In this document: piece after piece, positions 1 through 8,621 of the stretch
How positions within the stretch are numbered: the stretch's first letter is position 1
Layout of the letters: every line of letters starts with the position of its first letter
Source of the DNA: Polyangiaceae bacterium
GTDB lineage: Bacteria; Myxococcota_A; Polyangia; Polyangiales; Polyangiaceae
Length of the DNA: 64,000 nucleotides
Direction: 5' to 3'
NCBI GenBank assembly: GCA_013214025.1
Contig: JABSRN010000049.1
Span: 62,001-126,000, forward strand
Made by a program: the position numbers and the translations under genes
Notes under the pieces: generated by a model
Database searches by the model: none
Seen by the model: the letters and a program-made list of their open reading frames with translations, nothing else
Told to the model about the DNA's origin: nothing

Positions 1-152
1 TCGCTGAGGTATGGACGACGTTTGGAACCGACGAGCTTCAACGCTTCAACGCATTCAGCCAAGAATTGATCACCCGCTTGGAGGCCTACAGCTTGACTGC
101 TGAACCGACGAGCCTGGCCACAGAACACGAAGGAGAATCGAATCATGGCTAA
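1..152 (+). CDS. C-terminus of a probable MarR-family regulator (partial)
   Basis: An open frame enters from the left edge and stops with TAA at 150-152. It overlaps the leuC start codon by 8 bases. The roughly 49 visible residues end in an amphipathic stretch ([16 protein letters not shown], then [10 protein letters not shown]). This resembles the last helix of MarR regulators, where a W-x-x-L-[ST]-x-E-E-L pattern is common. Only the tail is visible, so the family call is an inference. The overlap suggests cotranscription with leuCD. The AGGAG that serves leuC lies inside this frame. Confidence 0.45.
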   Translation, partial: AEVWTTFGTDELQRFNAFSQELITRLEAYSLTAEPTSLATEHEGESNHG

Positions 153-1563
153 GAATCTGTACGAAAAAGTCTTTGAAAGCCACAGCGTCGCGACGCTCGC
201 GTCGGGGCAGACCCAGCTACTGATGGGGCTGCACTTGATTCACGAAGTGACTTCGCCCCAGGCGTTCAGCATGCTCGAAGAGCGGGAGCTCCCCGTGATG
301 TATCCGGAGCGCACCTACGCCACCGTGGATCACATCATCCCGACGAGCAGCCAGCTGCGGCCCTACCAGGACAGCCTGGCTGAGCAGATGATGGTGGCGC
401 TGGAGATCAATGTGAAACGGCACGGCATCCGTTTCTTGTCACCTGAGAAGAACGAACAAGGCATCGTTCATGTGGTCGGTCCGGAAATGGGACTCACTCA
501 GCCCGGCATGACCATTTGTTGCGGCGACTCCCACACCTCGACTCATGGTGCCTTCGGTGCCATCGCTTTCGGTATCGGTACCAGCCAGGTTCGCGATGTG
601 CTGGCCACCCAGAGCCTAGCGATGAGCAAGCTCAAGGTGCGGCGCATCGAGGTCAACGGCACACTACGTCCTGGCGTTTACGCCAAGGACGTCGCGCTGT
701 ACATCATCGGCCAGCTCGGCGTGAACGGTGGCGTGGGTTATGCCTACGAGTACGCGGGCACGACCTTCGAGTCCATGAGCATGGAAGAGCGCATGACCGT
801 TTGTAATATGAGCATCGAAGGCGGCGCTCGTTGCGGTTATGTGAACCCGGACCAGACCACCTATGATTACCTTCGGGGCCGTGAGTGCGTGCCGGAGGGG
901 GACGCGTTTGAGGCTACCGTGGAGGGCTGGGAGGCCATCAAGAGCGACGCGGATGCCAACTACGATGACGTCGTAGTGATCGCAGCCGAAGACATCGAAC
1001 CGGTGGTGACCTGGGGCATCACGCCCAGCCAGTCCACTGCGGTGGGTGGCACTATCCCGAGTCTTGGGGACTTTGCTCCGGACGAAAAGGATACGGTCGA
1101 AGAAGCCTACCGCTACATGTCGTTTGAGGCGGGGCAGCCCATCGCTGGCACCAAGGTCGATGTGGCCTTCATCGGCTCCTGTACCAACGGGCGTCTCAGT
1201 GATTTCGAAGCGGTGCTTGATTTGATCCGCGGTCGGGATCTGAAGGTCGCCGACCATGTGCGCGCACTCGTGGTACCGGGCTCTCAGAAGCTTCGCCGTG
1301 AGATGGTGGAGAAGGGCTACGACAAGGAGTTCACGGACGCGGGATTTGAGTTCCGTGAAGCCGGTTGTTCTATGTGTCTGGCTATGAACCCGGACAAGCT
1401 GATCGGAACCGAGCTCTGTGCGTCTTCTTCCAATCGAAACTTTAAGGGGCGTCAGGGTTCGTCGACGGGGCGAACCCTCCTGATGAGCCCGGTGATGGTG
1501 GCCGCGGCCGCCATCGCTGGCGAAGTTACCGATGCCCGTGAACTGTTCAAAATCCAAGCCTGA
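145..1563 (+). CDS. leuC: 3-isopropylmalate dehydratase large subunit
   Basis: LeuC pairs with LeuD to isomerise 2-isopropylmalate to 3-isopropylmalate in leucine synthesis. The 472-residue length is normal for the family. The aconitase-type active-site segment [14 protein letters not shown] lies at residues 125-138. The three cysteines that ligate the 4Fe-4S cluster are C346 (in IGSCTNGR), C408 and C411 (in EAGCSMC). The ATG has an AGGAG 9 bases upstream. leuD follows 17 bases later, which indicates an operon. leuA and leuB are not in the window. Identification is secure; the reaction is taken from the family. Confidence 0.97.
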   Translation: MAKNLYEKVFESHSVATLASGQTQLLMGLHLIHEVTSPQAFSMLEERELPVMYPERTYATVDHIIPTSSQLRPYQDSLAEQMMVALEINVKRHGIRFLSPEKNEQGIVHVVGPEMGLTQPGMTICCGDSHTSTHGAFGAIAFGIGTSQVRDVLATQSLAMSKLKVRRIEVNGTLRPGVYAKDVALYIIGQLGVNGGVGYAYEYAGTTFESMSMEERMTVCNMSIEGGARCGYVNPDQTTYDYLRGRECVPEGDAFEATVEGWEAIKSDADANYDDVVVIAAEDIEPVVTWGITPSQSTAVGGTIPSLGDFAPDEKDTVEEAYRYMSFEAGQPIAGTKVDVAFIGSCTNGRLSDFEAVLDLIRGRDLKVADHVRALVVPGSQKLRREMVEKGYDKEFTDAGFEFREAGCSMCLAMNPDKLIGTELCASSSNRNFKGRQGSSTGRTLLMSPVMVAAAAIAGEVTDARELFKIQA

Positions 1564-1580
1564 GCCAAAGACAAAGAATC

Positions 1581-2186
1581 ATGACTGATAGCCAACGAAT
1601 CAAAATCTCCGGCCAAGCCATCCCCGTACGGGGAAATGACATCGACACGGATCGAGTTATCCCCGCCCGCTACCTACGAACCGTTGTGTTCGATGGTTTG
1701 GGCGAGCACGTCTTCGAAGACGATCGCGCACAACTCCAGGAAGCTGGCAAGACGCACCCCTACGACGAAGAGAAGTTTGCGGACGCCCAAATCCTGTTGG
1801 TGAACAAGAACTTCGGTTGTGGCTCCAGTCGCGAACATGCGCCCCAAGCCATAATGCGCTGGGGGGAGGGCACCCAGGTCATCATCGGGGAATCCTTTTC
1901 CGAGATCTTCTATGGCAACTGCATCGCTCTCGGCATCCCCTGCCCTCAGGTGAGCACGGCAGACATTGAGAGCCTGATGGCGGCAGTGGAAGCGAGCCCG
2001 AGCTTGGAGCTCACGGTCGATCTGGAGAGTCAGACCATCACTAGTGGTGATGTCGTAGTGAAGTTTACGATCCCTGACGGACCTCGCAGTCAATTCTTGG
2101 AGGGTCACTGGGACGCCACCAGTGAACTGCTGCAGAATCAGGACAAGGTTCGCGAGACGGCATCGGCGCTCGCGTACTTTAGCTAA
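1581..2186 (+). CDS. leuD: 3-isopropylmalate dehydratase small subunit
   Basis: LeuD is the swivel-domain subunit that completes the LeuC active site in leucine biosynthesis. The 201-residue length fits the family. Diagnostic motifs are [14 protein letters not shown] at residues 18-31 and [10 protein letters not shown] at 79-88, the substrate-binding loop of isopropylmalate isomerases. It lies 17 bases after leuC in the same direction and is almost certainly cotranscribed. The next gene converges on it after about 100 bases of C/G-rich sequence. Confidence 0.97.
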   Translation: MTDSQRIKISGQAIPVRGNDIDTDRVIPARYLRTVVFDGLGEHVFEDDRAQLQEAGKTHPYDEEKFADAQILLVNKNFGCGSSREHAPQAIMRWGEGTQVIIGESFSEIFYGNCIALGIPCPQVSTADIESLMAAVEASPSLELTVDLESQTITSGDVVVKFTIPDGPRSQFLEGHWDATSELLQNQDKVRETASALAYFS

Positions 2187-2285
2187 TACGATTCGGATCC
2201 CCCGCGCCCGGAGAAGGGCGGGCGGGTCCGGGGCCCCTTGTGGCCCGCCGTGTGGTGACGCGAGGCGCCGCAGGACGAGCGGAGT

Positions 2286-3440
2286 CTACAGTAACCAGGC
2301 TACCCAGGAAACGCCGATCCAGGCCCCCATGGCGGAGCCCATGGTAGCCGCCACGAACACCAACAAGACCCGAGTGAAGCGATTTCGCCGAAGCCCCGTG
2401 AAGCTGGTCATGTCGCGGTTGATGAGCTCGCAATCCTCCACGGTGGGTTTGAGCAACCAGGCTTCCATCAGACCGGCGACCATGCCGGCACCGATGGTGG
2501 GGTTTAGCGAGGTAATCGGAGAGGCGACGAAGGCCGTCAACACGGTGAGGAAACGCGCGCGAACGACCAGCGTGCAGAGGGCGGCCATGACCGAGTTCGG
2601 CAGGACCCAAGCGTAGATCATCTGGGTAAAGTCTTCGCCGGAGTGTTTGGTGTAGCCGTAGTAGAAAGCGCTCATCATCAAAGCGGGGATGACCCACTTG
2701 AGAAGTTTGGTGGATCTTGGGGTCGGTGGGATCTTACTGAGCTTTTCGCGATCCACTGTAGCGCCCAGGTAACGTTGCATGCCCTCGACATGTCCCGCCC
2801 CCACCACAGCGACGATGGTCTTGCCTGGAGCCTCCTGGATGTGACTCATCAGGTAGCGATCGCGCTCGTCGATCAGCGGCGTGTGCAGTCCCGGGATCGC
2901 GTTGGCAAATTCGCCCATGACTTCCGAGATGGTGTCGCGATCTTTCAGCTGTTCGATTTTCTCCTCGGTGATTTCCTCGCTCCCGAAGAATCCCCCCATC
3001 ATGGCGCCGACCATGTTGACCTTGTTGAAAAAAGATAGGGCAGCCCAGCTCCGTTTGAGGGTCGCCTGAATGTTGCGGTCCGCCAGTACCAGTTCTGCGC
3101 CGACCTTTTCGGCGGAGGAGACGGCAGCCATCAGCTCCGCACCCGGTTCCACGCCGAACTGCTCTCCGAGCTTTCGTTGGTAGCCGGTGAGCACGAGGCT
3201 GCTCAGCAAGAAGAGCACCTTGCCGTCCCGAATGACCTGGAAGATGTTTAATTTTTTCCAACGATCTTCGTCGGTCATCGCCTCATATCGAGTGGCGTCC
3301 AGCTCCACACAGACCGTATCGGGCTGGACCTTCTCGATCAGCGCGACCACCTCGTCCACACTGGCCCGGGACACATGGGCGGTTCCGAGCAGATGGATCT
3401 CTCGCCCTTGGTATTCGAGCACAGTGACGTTGTCGGACAT
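2286..3440 (-). CDS. TraB/PrgY-family membrane protein
   Basis: The protein has 384 residues when started at the ATG ending at 3440. The upstream open frame runs much further but lies antisense to the aminotransferase, so a longer start is unlikely. The N-terminal half shows the family signature: GTAHVS at residues 19-24, a conserved glutamate in CVELDATRY (E46) and GAGHVEG at 214-220. The C-terminal third holds about four hydrophobic segments ending in a Trp-rich tail. PrgY inhibits pheromone activity in enterococci, and TIKI relatives are metalloproteases. The role here is unknown; membrane-bound proteolysis is a guess. It converges with leuD and diverges from the aminotransferase. Confidence 0.85.
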   Translation of the reverse strand: MSDNVTVLEYQGREIHLLGTAHVSRASVDEVVALIEKVQPDTVCVELDATRYEAMTDEDRWKKLNIFQVIRDGKVLFLLSSLVLTGYQRKLGEQFGVEPGAELMAAVSSAEKVGAELVLADRNIQATLKRSWAALSFFNKVNMVGAMMGGFFGSEEITEEKIEQLKDRDTISEVMGEFANAIPGLHTPLIDERDRYLMSHIQEAPGKTIVAVVGAGHVEGMQRYLGATVDREKLSKIPPTPRSTKLLKWVIPALMMSAFYYGYTKHSGEDFTQMIYAWVLPNSVMAALCTLVVRARFLTVLTAFVASPITSLNPTIGAGMVAGLMEAWLLKPTVEDCELINRDMTSFTGLRRNRFTRVLLVFVAATMGSAMGAWIGVSWVAWLL

Positions 3441-3614
3441 GGGAACCGAGCGGGTCTTAGCGGGGGATTGGATGAGATCAAAGCCCGTCGACGCTTTGCT
3501 CAAGGAACGCGGCGAATCGCACAAATGGAGCGTTTTCTTCGGCGGCCGTGCCAAAAGTTCTTGCCGGCACTGGGTACAGGGACCAAGCCTGGGGGACGAT
3601 TCGGAGCCACGGTC

Positions 3615-4793
3615 ATGAGCGACAGAGTCTTTTCCCGCCGAAGCCAGTTCGATTTTCAGGCGAACCGCCTGTCGATTGCCTTCGCTGTCCGGGCACAATC
3701 CGGGCAAGCGCTGGTGGATCTCACCGTGAGCAGTCCACAAAAATGGGGGCTCGGCCCCGACCCCCAGGCTATATCTGAGGTACTCGGTCGCTGCGGGGGC
3801 GCACCCTATCAAGCGGAAGCTTTCGGAATGCTCTCGGCTCGAGAGGCCGTCGCTGAAGATTTTTGCGGTCGTGGGCAAAAGACCGATCCCGCGCATGTGT
3901 GGCTCACAGCGAGTACCAGCGAAGCTTACGCCCAACTGTTCCGGTTGCTTTGCGACAGCGGGGACGAGGTACTGGTTCCTCAACCGAGCTATCCATTGCT
4001 CGCCTATCTGGGGGCCTTTGACGGCGTCAAACTGGTTCCCTATCAATTGGTTTACGACGGAGTGTGGTCGGTAGACATGGACTCTGTGCGGGCCGCCCTG
4101 AGCGATAGGACACGCGCTATCGTGGCGGTAACGCCCAACAACCCCACGGGCAGTTTTCTTCGCCGGGAGGATCTTGAAGCTCTGAGCCAGTTGGATTTGC
4201 CCGTCATCAGCGACGAAGTGTTCGCCGACTACGCGTGGCCCGGCGACTTCCCGGATCTGATTTCCGTCCACACAGCGGAACCGGGGCCGAATCTACGCTT
4301 CGCTCTCGGAGGTCTGAGCAAAGCTAGCGCGATGCCGGGCATGAAGCTGGGGTTTATACGGGTGAGCGGGCCGGATGCTTTGGTGCAGTCTGCACAAGAT
4401 CGCATGGAGTTGATCCTCGATACCTATCTGTCGGTGGCGGCTCCGATCCAACATGCAGCTCGTGCCCTACTCGAGTTGGGGGGCACGGCGCGCTGCAGGA
4501 TCCTGAAGCGCTGCCACGCGAACTATCAGGCCCTGGGCGTTCGGGTGAAGGGCACGGCGCTGAGCCGACTCTCGTCCGAGGGGGGATGGAACGCGGTGCT
4601 ACGCCTACCCGCCGTTTTGGATGACGAGCAGTGGGCGCTCGCCCTCCTGGAGCGCGGTGTCTGGCTGCAGCCAGGGTACTTCTACGATTTCGCCGCCGGT
4701 GCCTTTGTTGTCGTGAGCTTGCTCACGGAGCCCAAAATCCTGATGTCGGCGATGGACAGCGTACTGATGGAAGTAACACACCGCTGCCCATAG
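3615..4793 (+). CDS. PLP-dependent aminotransferase, class I/II
   Basis: This 392-residue fold-type I aminotransferase has the expected landmarks: the substrate/PLP segment TSEAY near residue 101, NNPTG at 175-179, ISDEVF with PLP-ring Asp at D200, and the Schiff-base lysine K236 in GGLSKASAMPGMKLG. The amino acid substrate cannot be read from the sequence. The start ATG (3615) is preferred over upstream in-frame codons, which would overlap the divergent TraB gene. A strong hairpin spans the stop codon. Confidence 0.9.
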   Translation: MSDRVFSRRSQFDFQANRLSIAFAVRAQSGQALVDLTVSSPQKWGLGPDPQAISEVLGRCGGAPYQAEAFGMLSAREAVAEDFCGRGQKTDPAHVWLTASTSEAYAQLFRLLCDSGDEVLVPQPSYPLLAYLGAFDGVKLVPYQLVYDGVWSVDMDSVRAALSDRTRAIVAVTPNNPTGSFLRREDLEALSQLDLPVISDEVFADYAWPGDFPDLISVHTAEPGPNLRFALGGLSKASAMPGMKLGFIRVSGPDALVQSAQDRMELILDTYLSVAAPIQHAARALLELGGTARCRILKRCHANYQALGVRVKGTALSRLSSEGGWNAVLRLPAVLDDEQWALALLERGVWLQPGYFYDFAAGAFVVVSLLTEPKILMSAMDSVLMEVTHRCP

Positions 4794-4804
4794 GCAGCGG
4801 TGTG
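4777..4804 (+). terminator. hairpin overlapping the aminotransferase stop codon
   Basis: A 12-base-pair perfect inverted repeat (arms 4777-4788 and 4793-4804) with the 4-base loop CATA. The stop TAG at 4791-4793 straddles the loop and right arm. The sequence after it is T-richer (GTTGTCCTCGTC) but has no clean T-run. It sits between two convergent genes and may stop transcription in both directions. Confidence 0.6.
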
Positions 4805-4843
4805 GTTGTCCTCGTCGTTGGCCGACGGGACTGACTGACGTCT

Positions 4844-5647
4844 TCAGGAGCGCCGGCGACGAAGGGGCACGAGCAGGGCGAGCAGACCGAGCCACCCCGC
4901 GTTGCGCGACGCGGAGCGTGGACTTAGCTGACAACCCGCTCCGGGTTTCTCTTGGATGGTCCCGGGGTTGTCGTCGTCATCATCGGAGCCGCCGGCCCAG
5001 AACTCGTCGTCCTGAGGTGTGAGGGCAGGCCGATCGTAGTTTTCTTTGACGGGTTTGTCTTCGTCAGGATCGTCGTCGTCGTCCTTCTTCTTCTTTTCCT
5101 TGGTCTCGAACACCATGCTTCGGCGATCGATGATTTCATTTTCGCCGTTTAAGGTGATTTTCGTGGGGGTACCGATTTTGCGACCGCTGCGGGAGTGGCG
5201 GACGGTGACTTGGTAGACTCCTGCCTCGTAGCCAATGTCTCGGTCCAGCTTGAAGCTGAAGCGGGTTCGCTTCTGGATTTCTCCGCGGCCGACATCCATG
5301 AATCCCACGTCGACGCTTTGGATTTTCGGCGTTTGATTCTTCATCGGGACTTTTCGATCGATGGGATCGTCCCGGCCGTCCACACGACTGCGCTCGAAGT
5401 ACACCACTTGACGGAACTCAAACTTGAAGGGCACGTGGGCCATGTCCGGCGCCTTCGTCATGAAAAAGGTCATGTCCAGGCGCCAGGCGCCCGATGCGGC
5501 CTCGTTGAAGCTCTTCTTCTTCCACTGGACGCGGTCGCCGGCATGGGCGCTTAACGCGAGCAGGGAAAGACACAAACCCAGTAGTACGCTCAGTATCCGC
5601 TGGCGCTTTGGGGAAGAACAGGGATCGGAAATAGTGCGAAAATTCAC
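4844..5647 (-). CDS. secreted protein with MYXO-CTERM-like C-terminal tail
   Basis: Unknown function. The preferred GTG start at 5647 has GGAGG 10 bases upstream and gives 267 residues. An ATG ending at 5689 is the alternative. The N-terminus carries a signal peptide (ILSVLLGLCLSLLALSAHA, then GD). The mature region has a Lys/Asp/Glu-rich stretch, which argues for a flexible linker. The C-terminus has a cysteine (PGAGCQLSPR), then a hydrophobic helix (WLGLLALLVPL) and RRRRS. This is the tripartite layout of MYXO-CTERM sorting signals of Myxococcota, thought to anchor proteins at the cell surface. The sorting role is family knowledge. Confidence 0.8.
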   Translation of the reverse strand: MNFRTISDPCSSPKRQRILSVLLGLCLSLLALSAHAGDRVQWKKKSFNEAASGAWRLDMTFFMTKAPDMAHVPFKFEFRQVVYFERSRVDGRDDPIDRKVPMKNQTPKIQSVDVGFMDVGRGEIQKRTRFSFKLDRDIGYEAGVYQVTVRHSRSGRKIGTPTKITLNGENEIIDRRSMVFETKEKKKKDDDDDPDEDKPVKENYDRPALTPQDDEFWAGGSDDDDDNPGTIQEKPGAGCQLSPRSASRNAGWLGLLALLVPLRRRRS

Positions 5648-5895
5648 GACGTAACTAGCCTCCAGAAAACTGACGCTATCACGACTCATGGCCGGGGGAT
5701 CGCGGGAATGGCCGCGGGCGCCGAGTCTCGACGGCGCTGACGCCGGCTTCATCGGCAGCCCGGCGAAGGCGGGGGGCAGTTGTTATGGGCCGGTGCCGGA
5801 AAATGTTGCCGACGGCCGGGAATCAGGGGGTGCGCCGAGCCACCAGGATTGGCAAGATCCCCGAGCGTGTTCTTCGGAGCCGTCTGTCGGAGAGC

Positions 5896-6582
5896 ATGAG
5901 CGGAAAAAACCATACGAACAGGCTGACGACAAAAGTCTTTGCCCGCTGGAATTCGGGGCCGCGGCCCACGGCATTGGGTCGCAGCTCCCTCGGCTTGCGG
6001 CCACTCGTGGCCGTGCTGTGGCTGGTGCCCGCCTGCACTGGGGGGGCGAGCGGACTATCGCCGCAGTCACCCGAACCCGAGCCGACGGCAGGGTTGTCAA
6101 ATGCGACTGAAGTCGCCTCGGCGCCAACGGCCCGGGCAGAGTCAGCGCTACCGCCCAGCCGTTTGCAGCGGCGTCCCTTGGCCGGACTGGACGACAACTC
6201 GAAGCTAGTGGACGGCGTCTTGGAGCTGCCGCAGCCACTATTCCCGGACGCTGAAGGCTCCAAGTTGCGAGCGCGAGACGAACAGTTGCTGTCGCGAGTT
6301 GCCGAGTGGTTGCGCCTACATCCCGAGGTGCTCATGCTGCGCATCGAAGTGTTCGCGGGTGGAGAGCCGCGCCCCGGTGTCTGGGCGCACCGGACTCAAA
6401 TCGAGAGGGCCCAACGCCGGGCAGACAACATCTTCCGGTACTTGTGGAGGGGCGAAGATATCTGGGCGGAGCGCCTCGACGCGGTGGGATACGGCTTTCG
6501 CGCGGTTCATCGCGATCCGAAAATTAGCTGGCCTGTGGTGCTGCGCGTGGTGCTGCGAGCGCCGGCCCCTCGCGTTCCCTAG
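5896..6582 (+). CDS. OmpA-like lipoprotein
   Basis: Started at ATG 5896 the protein has 228 residues. A signal peptide ends in a lipobox (LVPAC then TGG), so it is a predicted lipoprotein. After a low-complexity linker, the C-terminal 110 residues match the OmpA/MotB peptidoglycan-binding fold: a P-D-x-E-G-S-K-L opening, R-D-E-Q-L-L-S-R-V-A-E-W-L, then E-R-A-Q-R-R-A-D-N-I-F-R-Y-L and G-Y-G-F-R. It probably tethers the outer membrane to the cell wall. The fold is divergent, so the domain call is moderately strong. It is divergent from the MYXO-CTERM gene, with about 250 featureless bases between them. Confidence 0.7.
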   Translation: MSGKNHTNRLTTKVFARWNSGPRPTALGRSSLGLRPLVAVLWLVPACTGGASGLSPQSPEPEPTAGLSNATEVASAPTARAESALPPSRLQRRPLAGLDDNSKLVDGVLELPQPLFPDAEGSKLRARDEQLLSRVAEWLRLHPEVLMLRIEVFAGGEPRPGVWAHRTQIERAQRRADNIFRYLWRGEDIWAERLDAVGYGFRAVHRDPKISWPVVLRVVLRAPAPRVP

Positions 6583-6606
6583 ACTCGCTTCAACGCTGCT
6601 GGGGCA

Positions 6607-7266
6607 TCAATCGTGTTCGGCCGCCGGGGGGACCACGCAGCGAAAGAACTGGGCAACGTGTTTGCCTATGTTGACGATGGGGTGACTGGGGTCCGCCGCA
6701 GCCGGCGTATCGTCTAGGCCGACGAGGGGCTGCCCATTCTTGACCAAGCCGCCGCCGACGCGCCACTCCAGATAACGCTCGCCATTCATGAACTGGGACG
6801 GGATCTCGGCGCCAGCCGCTACCTCGAAGAGGTACAAGCCCGCTTCCCGCGTTTCGATCAAGCGATGCACACAGCCGAACTCGAAGTCCTGGCTGTTGCG
6901 CGGAAAATCTTCGGTCTTTCGCTCCACGTGAACCGAAGCCGCTCGAGCTCGCCCTTCGAGAGCGCCGGGTTTTGCGATACTCAATTTCACGCCTCGGACC
7001 ACAGGATGCAGTCCCAGGAGCAGAGCCGATAGCTCTTCGACGGCCATTTCGATCAGGTGGTAGCGACGGAATCGCAGCATCGCCACGAGTTCGGCGGTTA
7101 CTTCTGAATAGTCCACTGACAGCGCGATGCGCCCCGTTCTTCCGGCTTTCCGGACGTCGGTAAGCAGGCTTAGATCCAGGCGGACCCGTTGGGCTCTCTC
7201 GCGCTCGTCCGGGCGAATGCCCACGATGCAGTCCAGCTCCAGTTGATGGATTCGGATTTCGTCCAT
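6607..7266 (-). CDS. folB: dihydroneopterin aldolase with extra C-terminal domain
   Basis: Residues 1 to about 117 are a FolB domain of folate synthesis, which cleaves dihydroneopterin. Expected catalytic residues are present: Glu in GIRPDERERAQ, Tyr in SVDYSEV and Lys in LSIAKPGAL. The protein (219 residues from the ATG ending at 7266) is much longer than an ordinary 120-residue FolB. The additional 100 residues read like a small beta-rich, possibly cupin-like domain (GLYLFEVAAG, ERYLEWRVGGGL). That part is an inference. No other folate genes are nearby. Confidence 0.85.
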   Translation of the reverse strand: MDEIRIHQLELDCIVGIRPDERERAQRVRLDLSLLTDVRKAGRTGRIALSVDYSEVTAELVAMLRFRRYHLIEMAVEELSALLLGLHPVVRGVKLSIAKPGALEGRARAASVHVERKTEDFPRNSQDFEFGCVHRLIETREAGLYLFEVAAGAEIPSQFMNGERYLEWRVGGGLVKNGQPLVGLDDTPAAADPSHPIVNIGKHVAQFFRCVVPPAAEHD

Positions 7267-7355
7267 TCCGAGCAGGGGCATAGGCTCGGTCACGAGAATC
7301 GGCAAGGGCGACAGCGGGAACTACCGGGCCTATGTTCAGCGCGTCGGATTTGCGC

Positions 7356-7790
7356 TCAGTGCGTGATTTTCGGTTTGGGCTCTACTTCGGCGATGATCAC
7401 GGGCCAGACGCTCTGTTCCCGGCTCCACGGGTCCTCCGGTATGCCTCGCCACTCGACGCGGAGTTCGTAGGTGCCAGGCACCGGTGGCATGGGCAGACCC
7501 AGGCAGCGAGTCCGATAGCGGTGGGTCTTGCAGCGGTGGCGATAAACCTCGCTGGAGGTTTCGATGCCCGTCTCCGCGACCAAGATGTATCGCACCTCGA
7601 AATCTTGAGTGGTCTCGCTGGCGGAAAGCGACCAGTAGGAGTGGATTTCGAGCGGGATGAGTCCTTTAGGAGGAGGAGGCGCGCCGGGCGGGACGTTGAT
7701 CTGCTCCACCAGATTGAAGAGCGTCACGTTGTTAGACTGCTGGTCTACAGACGAGCCGTTACATACGGTCAAGAAATAGCAACTCGGCAC
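7356..7790 (-). CDS. conserved hypothetical protein, DUF6941-like
   Basis: 144 residues from a GTG. The N-terminal pattern (a Cys-containing strand, then SSVDQQSNNVTLFNLVEQI) and the beta-strand-rich remainder ending in PGTYELRVEW resemble the small DUF6941 family, from memory. No catalytic motif is visible. It starts 12 bases after the end of the succinate dehydrogenase iron-sulfur gene on the same strand, so it may be cotranscribed. The function is unknown. Confidence 0.65.
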   Translation of the reverse strand: MPSCYFLTVCNGSSVDQQSNNVTLFNLVEQINVPPGAPPPPKGLIPLEIHSYWSLSASETTQDFEVRYILVAETGIETSSEVYRHRCKTHRYRTRCLGLPMPPVPGTYELRVEWRGIPEDPWSREQSVWPVIIAEVEPKPKITH

Positions 7791-7802
7791 AGGCCCAGGG
7801 AC

Positions 7803-8621
7803 TTAGTCGTCTTTTGACGAATCCACAACGCCGCCGTCTGCGGGGGAGGCCTCGTCAGCTCTTTCCTGTGGGGCCGCTTGGCTGGGCTCCGCGGAGCTAC
7901 TGGCGTAGTCGGAGCTGGACCGAAACAGGCTGCGCCACAGCTGTCGGCGAACTTTTCCGTTCAAGTCGCGGATTTCGGAGGCGAGGTCTATCCCCTGCGG
8001 GCAGTAGGCGGTGCAATTTTTCGCGCCATGGCAGCCCACCACGCCCTGCTCTCCGAGACTTAGGCGTCGGGCTGACTCTTGGTCGTCAAAGCTGCCCGCC
8101 GCGACAACGAGGCGCAGGGGTCCCACGAAGCTGCGATCGGAGCCGGTGTTGGGACAAACCTCGAAACAAATCCCGCATTCAATGCACGAACTGAGGGCTG
8201 CCGCCGATGTAGCGACGGTGGCGCCAGCGTCGCGTTGTTTTTGCCGTTCCACCACCAAACCCGTAGCGGTCGGGAATTTACTCAGCGGGGCGAGGGCGGC
8301 CGTCTTCTTATTCGCCTTACCTAGGATGGATTGGAGCGTCGTCTGACACGAGAGCTGCGCGACTCCGTTGACCAATACGGCACACTTTCCGCAGCCGCCG
8401 TCGGAACAGCCGTCGGACCCCGCACCTGGAAACTTGGGGAACGGTGGCTCACTGGTACCGTGCTCTGCCCGGAGTTGTTCGAGCGTGGCGAGCAGACTGC
8501 GGTCGAAGCCCTCCGACACGACTGATTCGAAGGGGGCAGTGGCATCGTCGACCTGGGCGCTTCGGTGGAGTTGCCCTCGGTGTATCTGCAGAGTGAGCTG
8601 TTGGATCTTGCGCTGGCTCAT
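7803..8621 (-). CDS. sdhB: succinate dehydrogenase/fumarate reductase iron-sulfur subunit
   Basis: The protein has 272 residues from the ATG ending at 8621. It carries all three iron-sulfur sites: 2Fe-2S cysteines C72, C77, C80 and C92, a 4Fe-4S set C146, C149, C152 plus C207, and a 3Fe-4S set C156, C197 and C203. It transfers electrons from the flavoprotein to quinone in the membrane complex. The last 40 residues are a Ser/Ala/Asp-rich tail absent from typical SdhB. The start overlaps the stop of the cytochrome b subunit by ATGA. The flavoprotein subunit is not adjacent. Confidence 0.92.
   Translation of the reverse strand: MSQRKIQQLTLQIHRGQLHRSAQVDDATAPFESVVSEGFDRSLLATLEQLRAEHGTSEPPFPKFPGAGSDGCSDGGCGKCAVLVNGVAQLSCQTTLQSILGKANKKTAALAPLSKFPTATGLVVERQKQRDAGATVATSAAALSSCIECGICFEVCPNTGSDRSFVGPLRLVVAAGSFDDQESARRLSLGEQGVVGCHGAKNCTAYCPQGIDLASEIRDLNGKVRRQLWRSLFRSSSDYASSSAEPSQAAPQERADEASPADGGVVDSSKDD

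Noticed and set aside
664-1557. A 297-codon frame antisense to leuC
   Set aside because: It lies entirely on the opposite strand of a clear leuC, has Arg/His-rich low-quality composition, and shows no family motif.
3441-4271. N-terminal extension of the TraB-family frame
   Set aside because: The extension is antisense to the aminotransferase and precedes a good ATG followed by the GTAHVS motif; it is read as a shadow.
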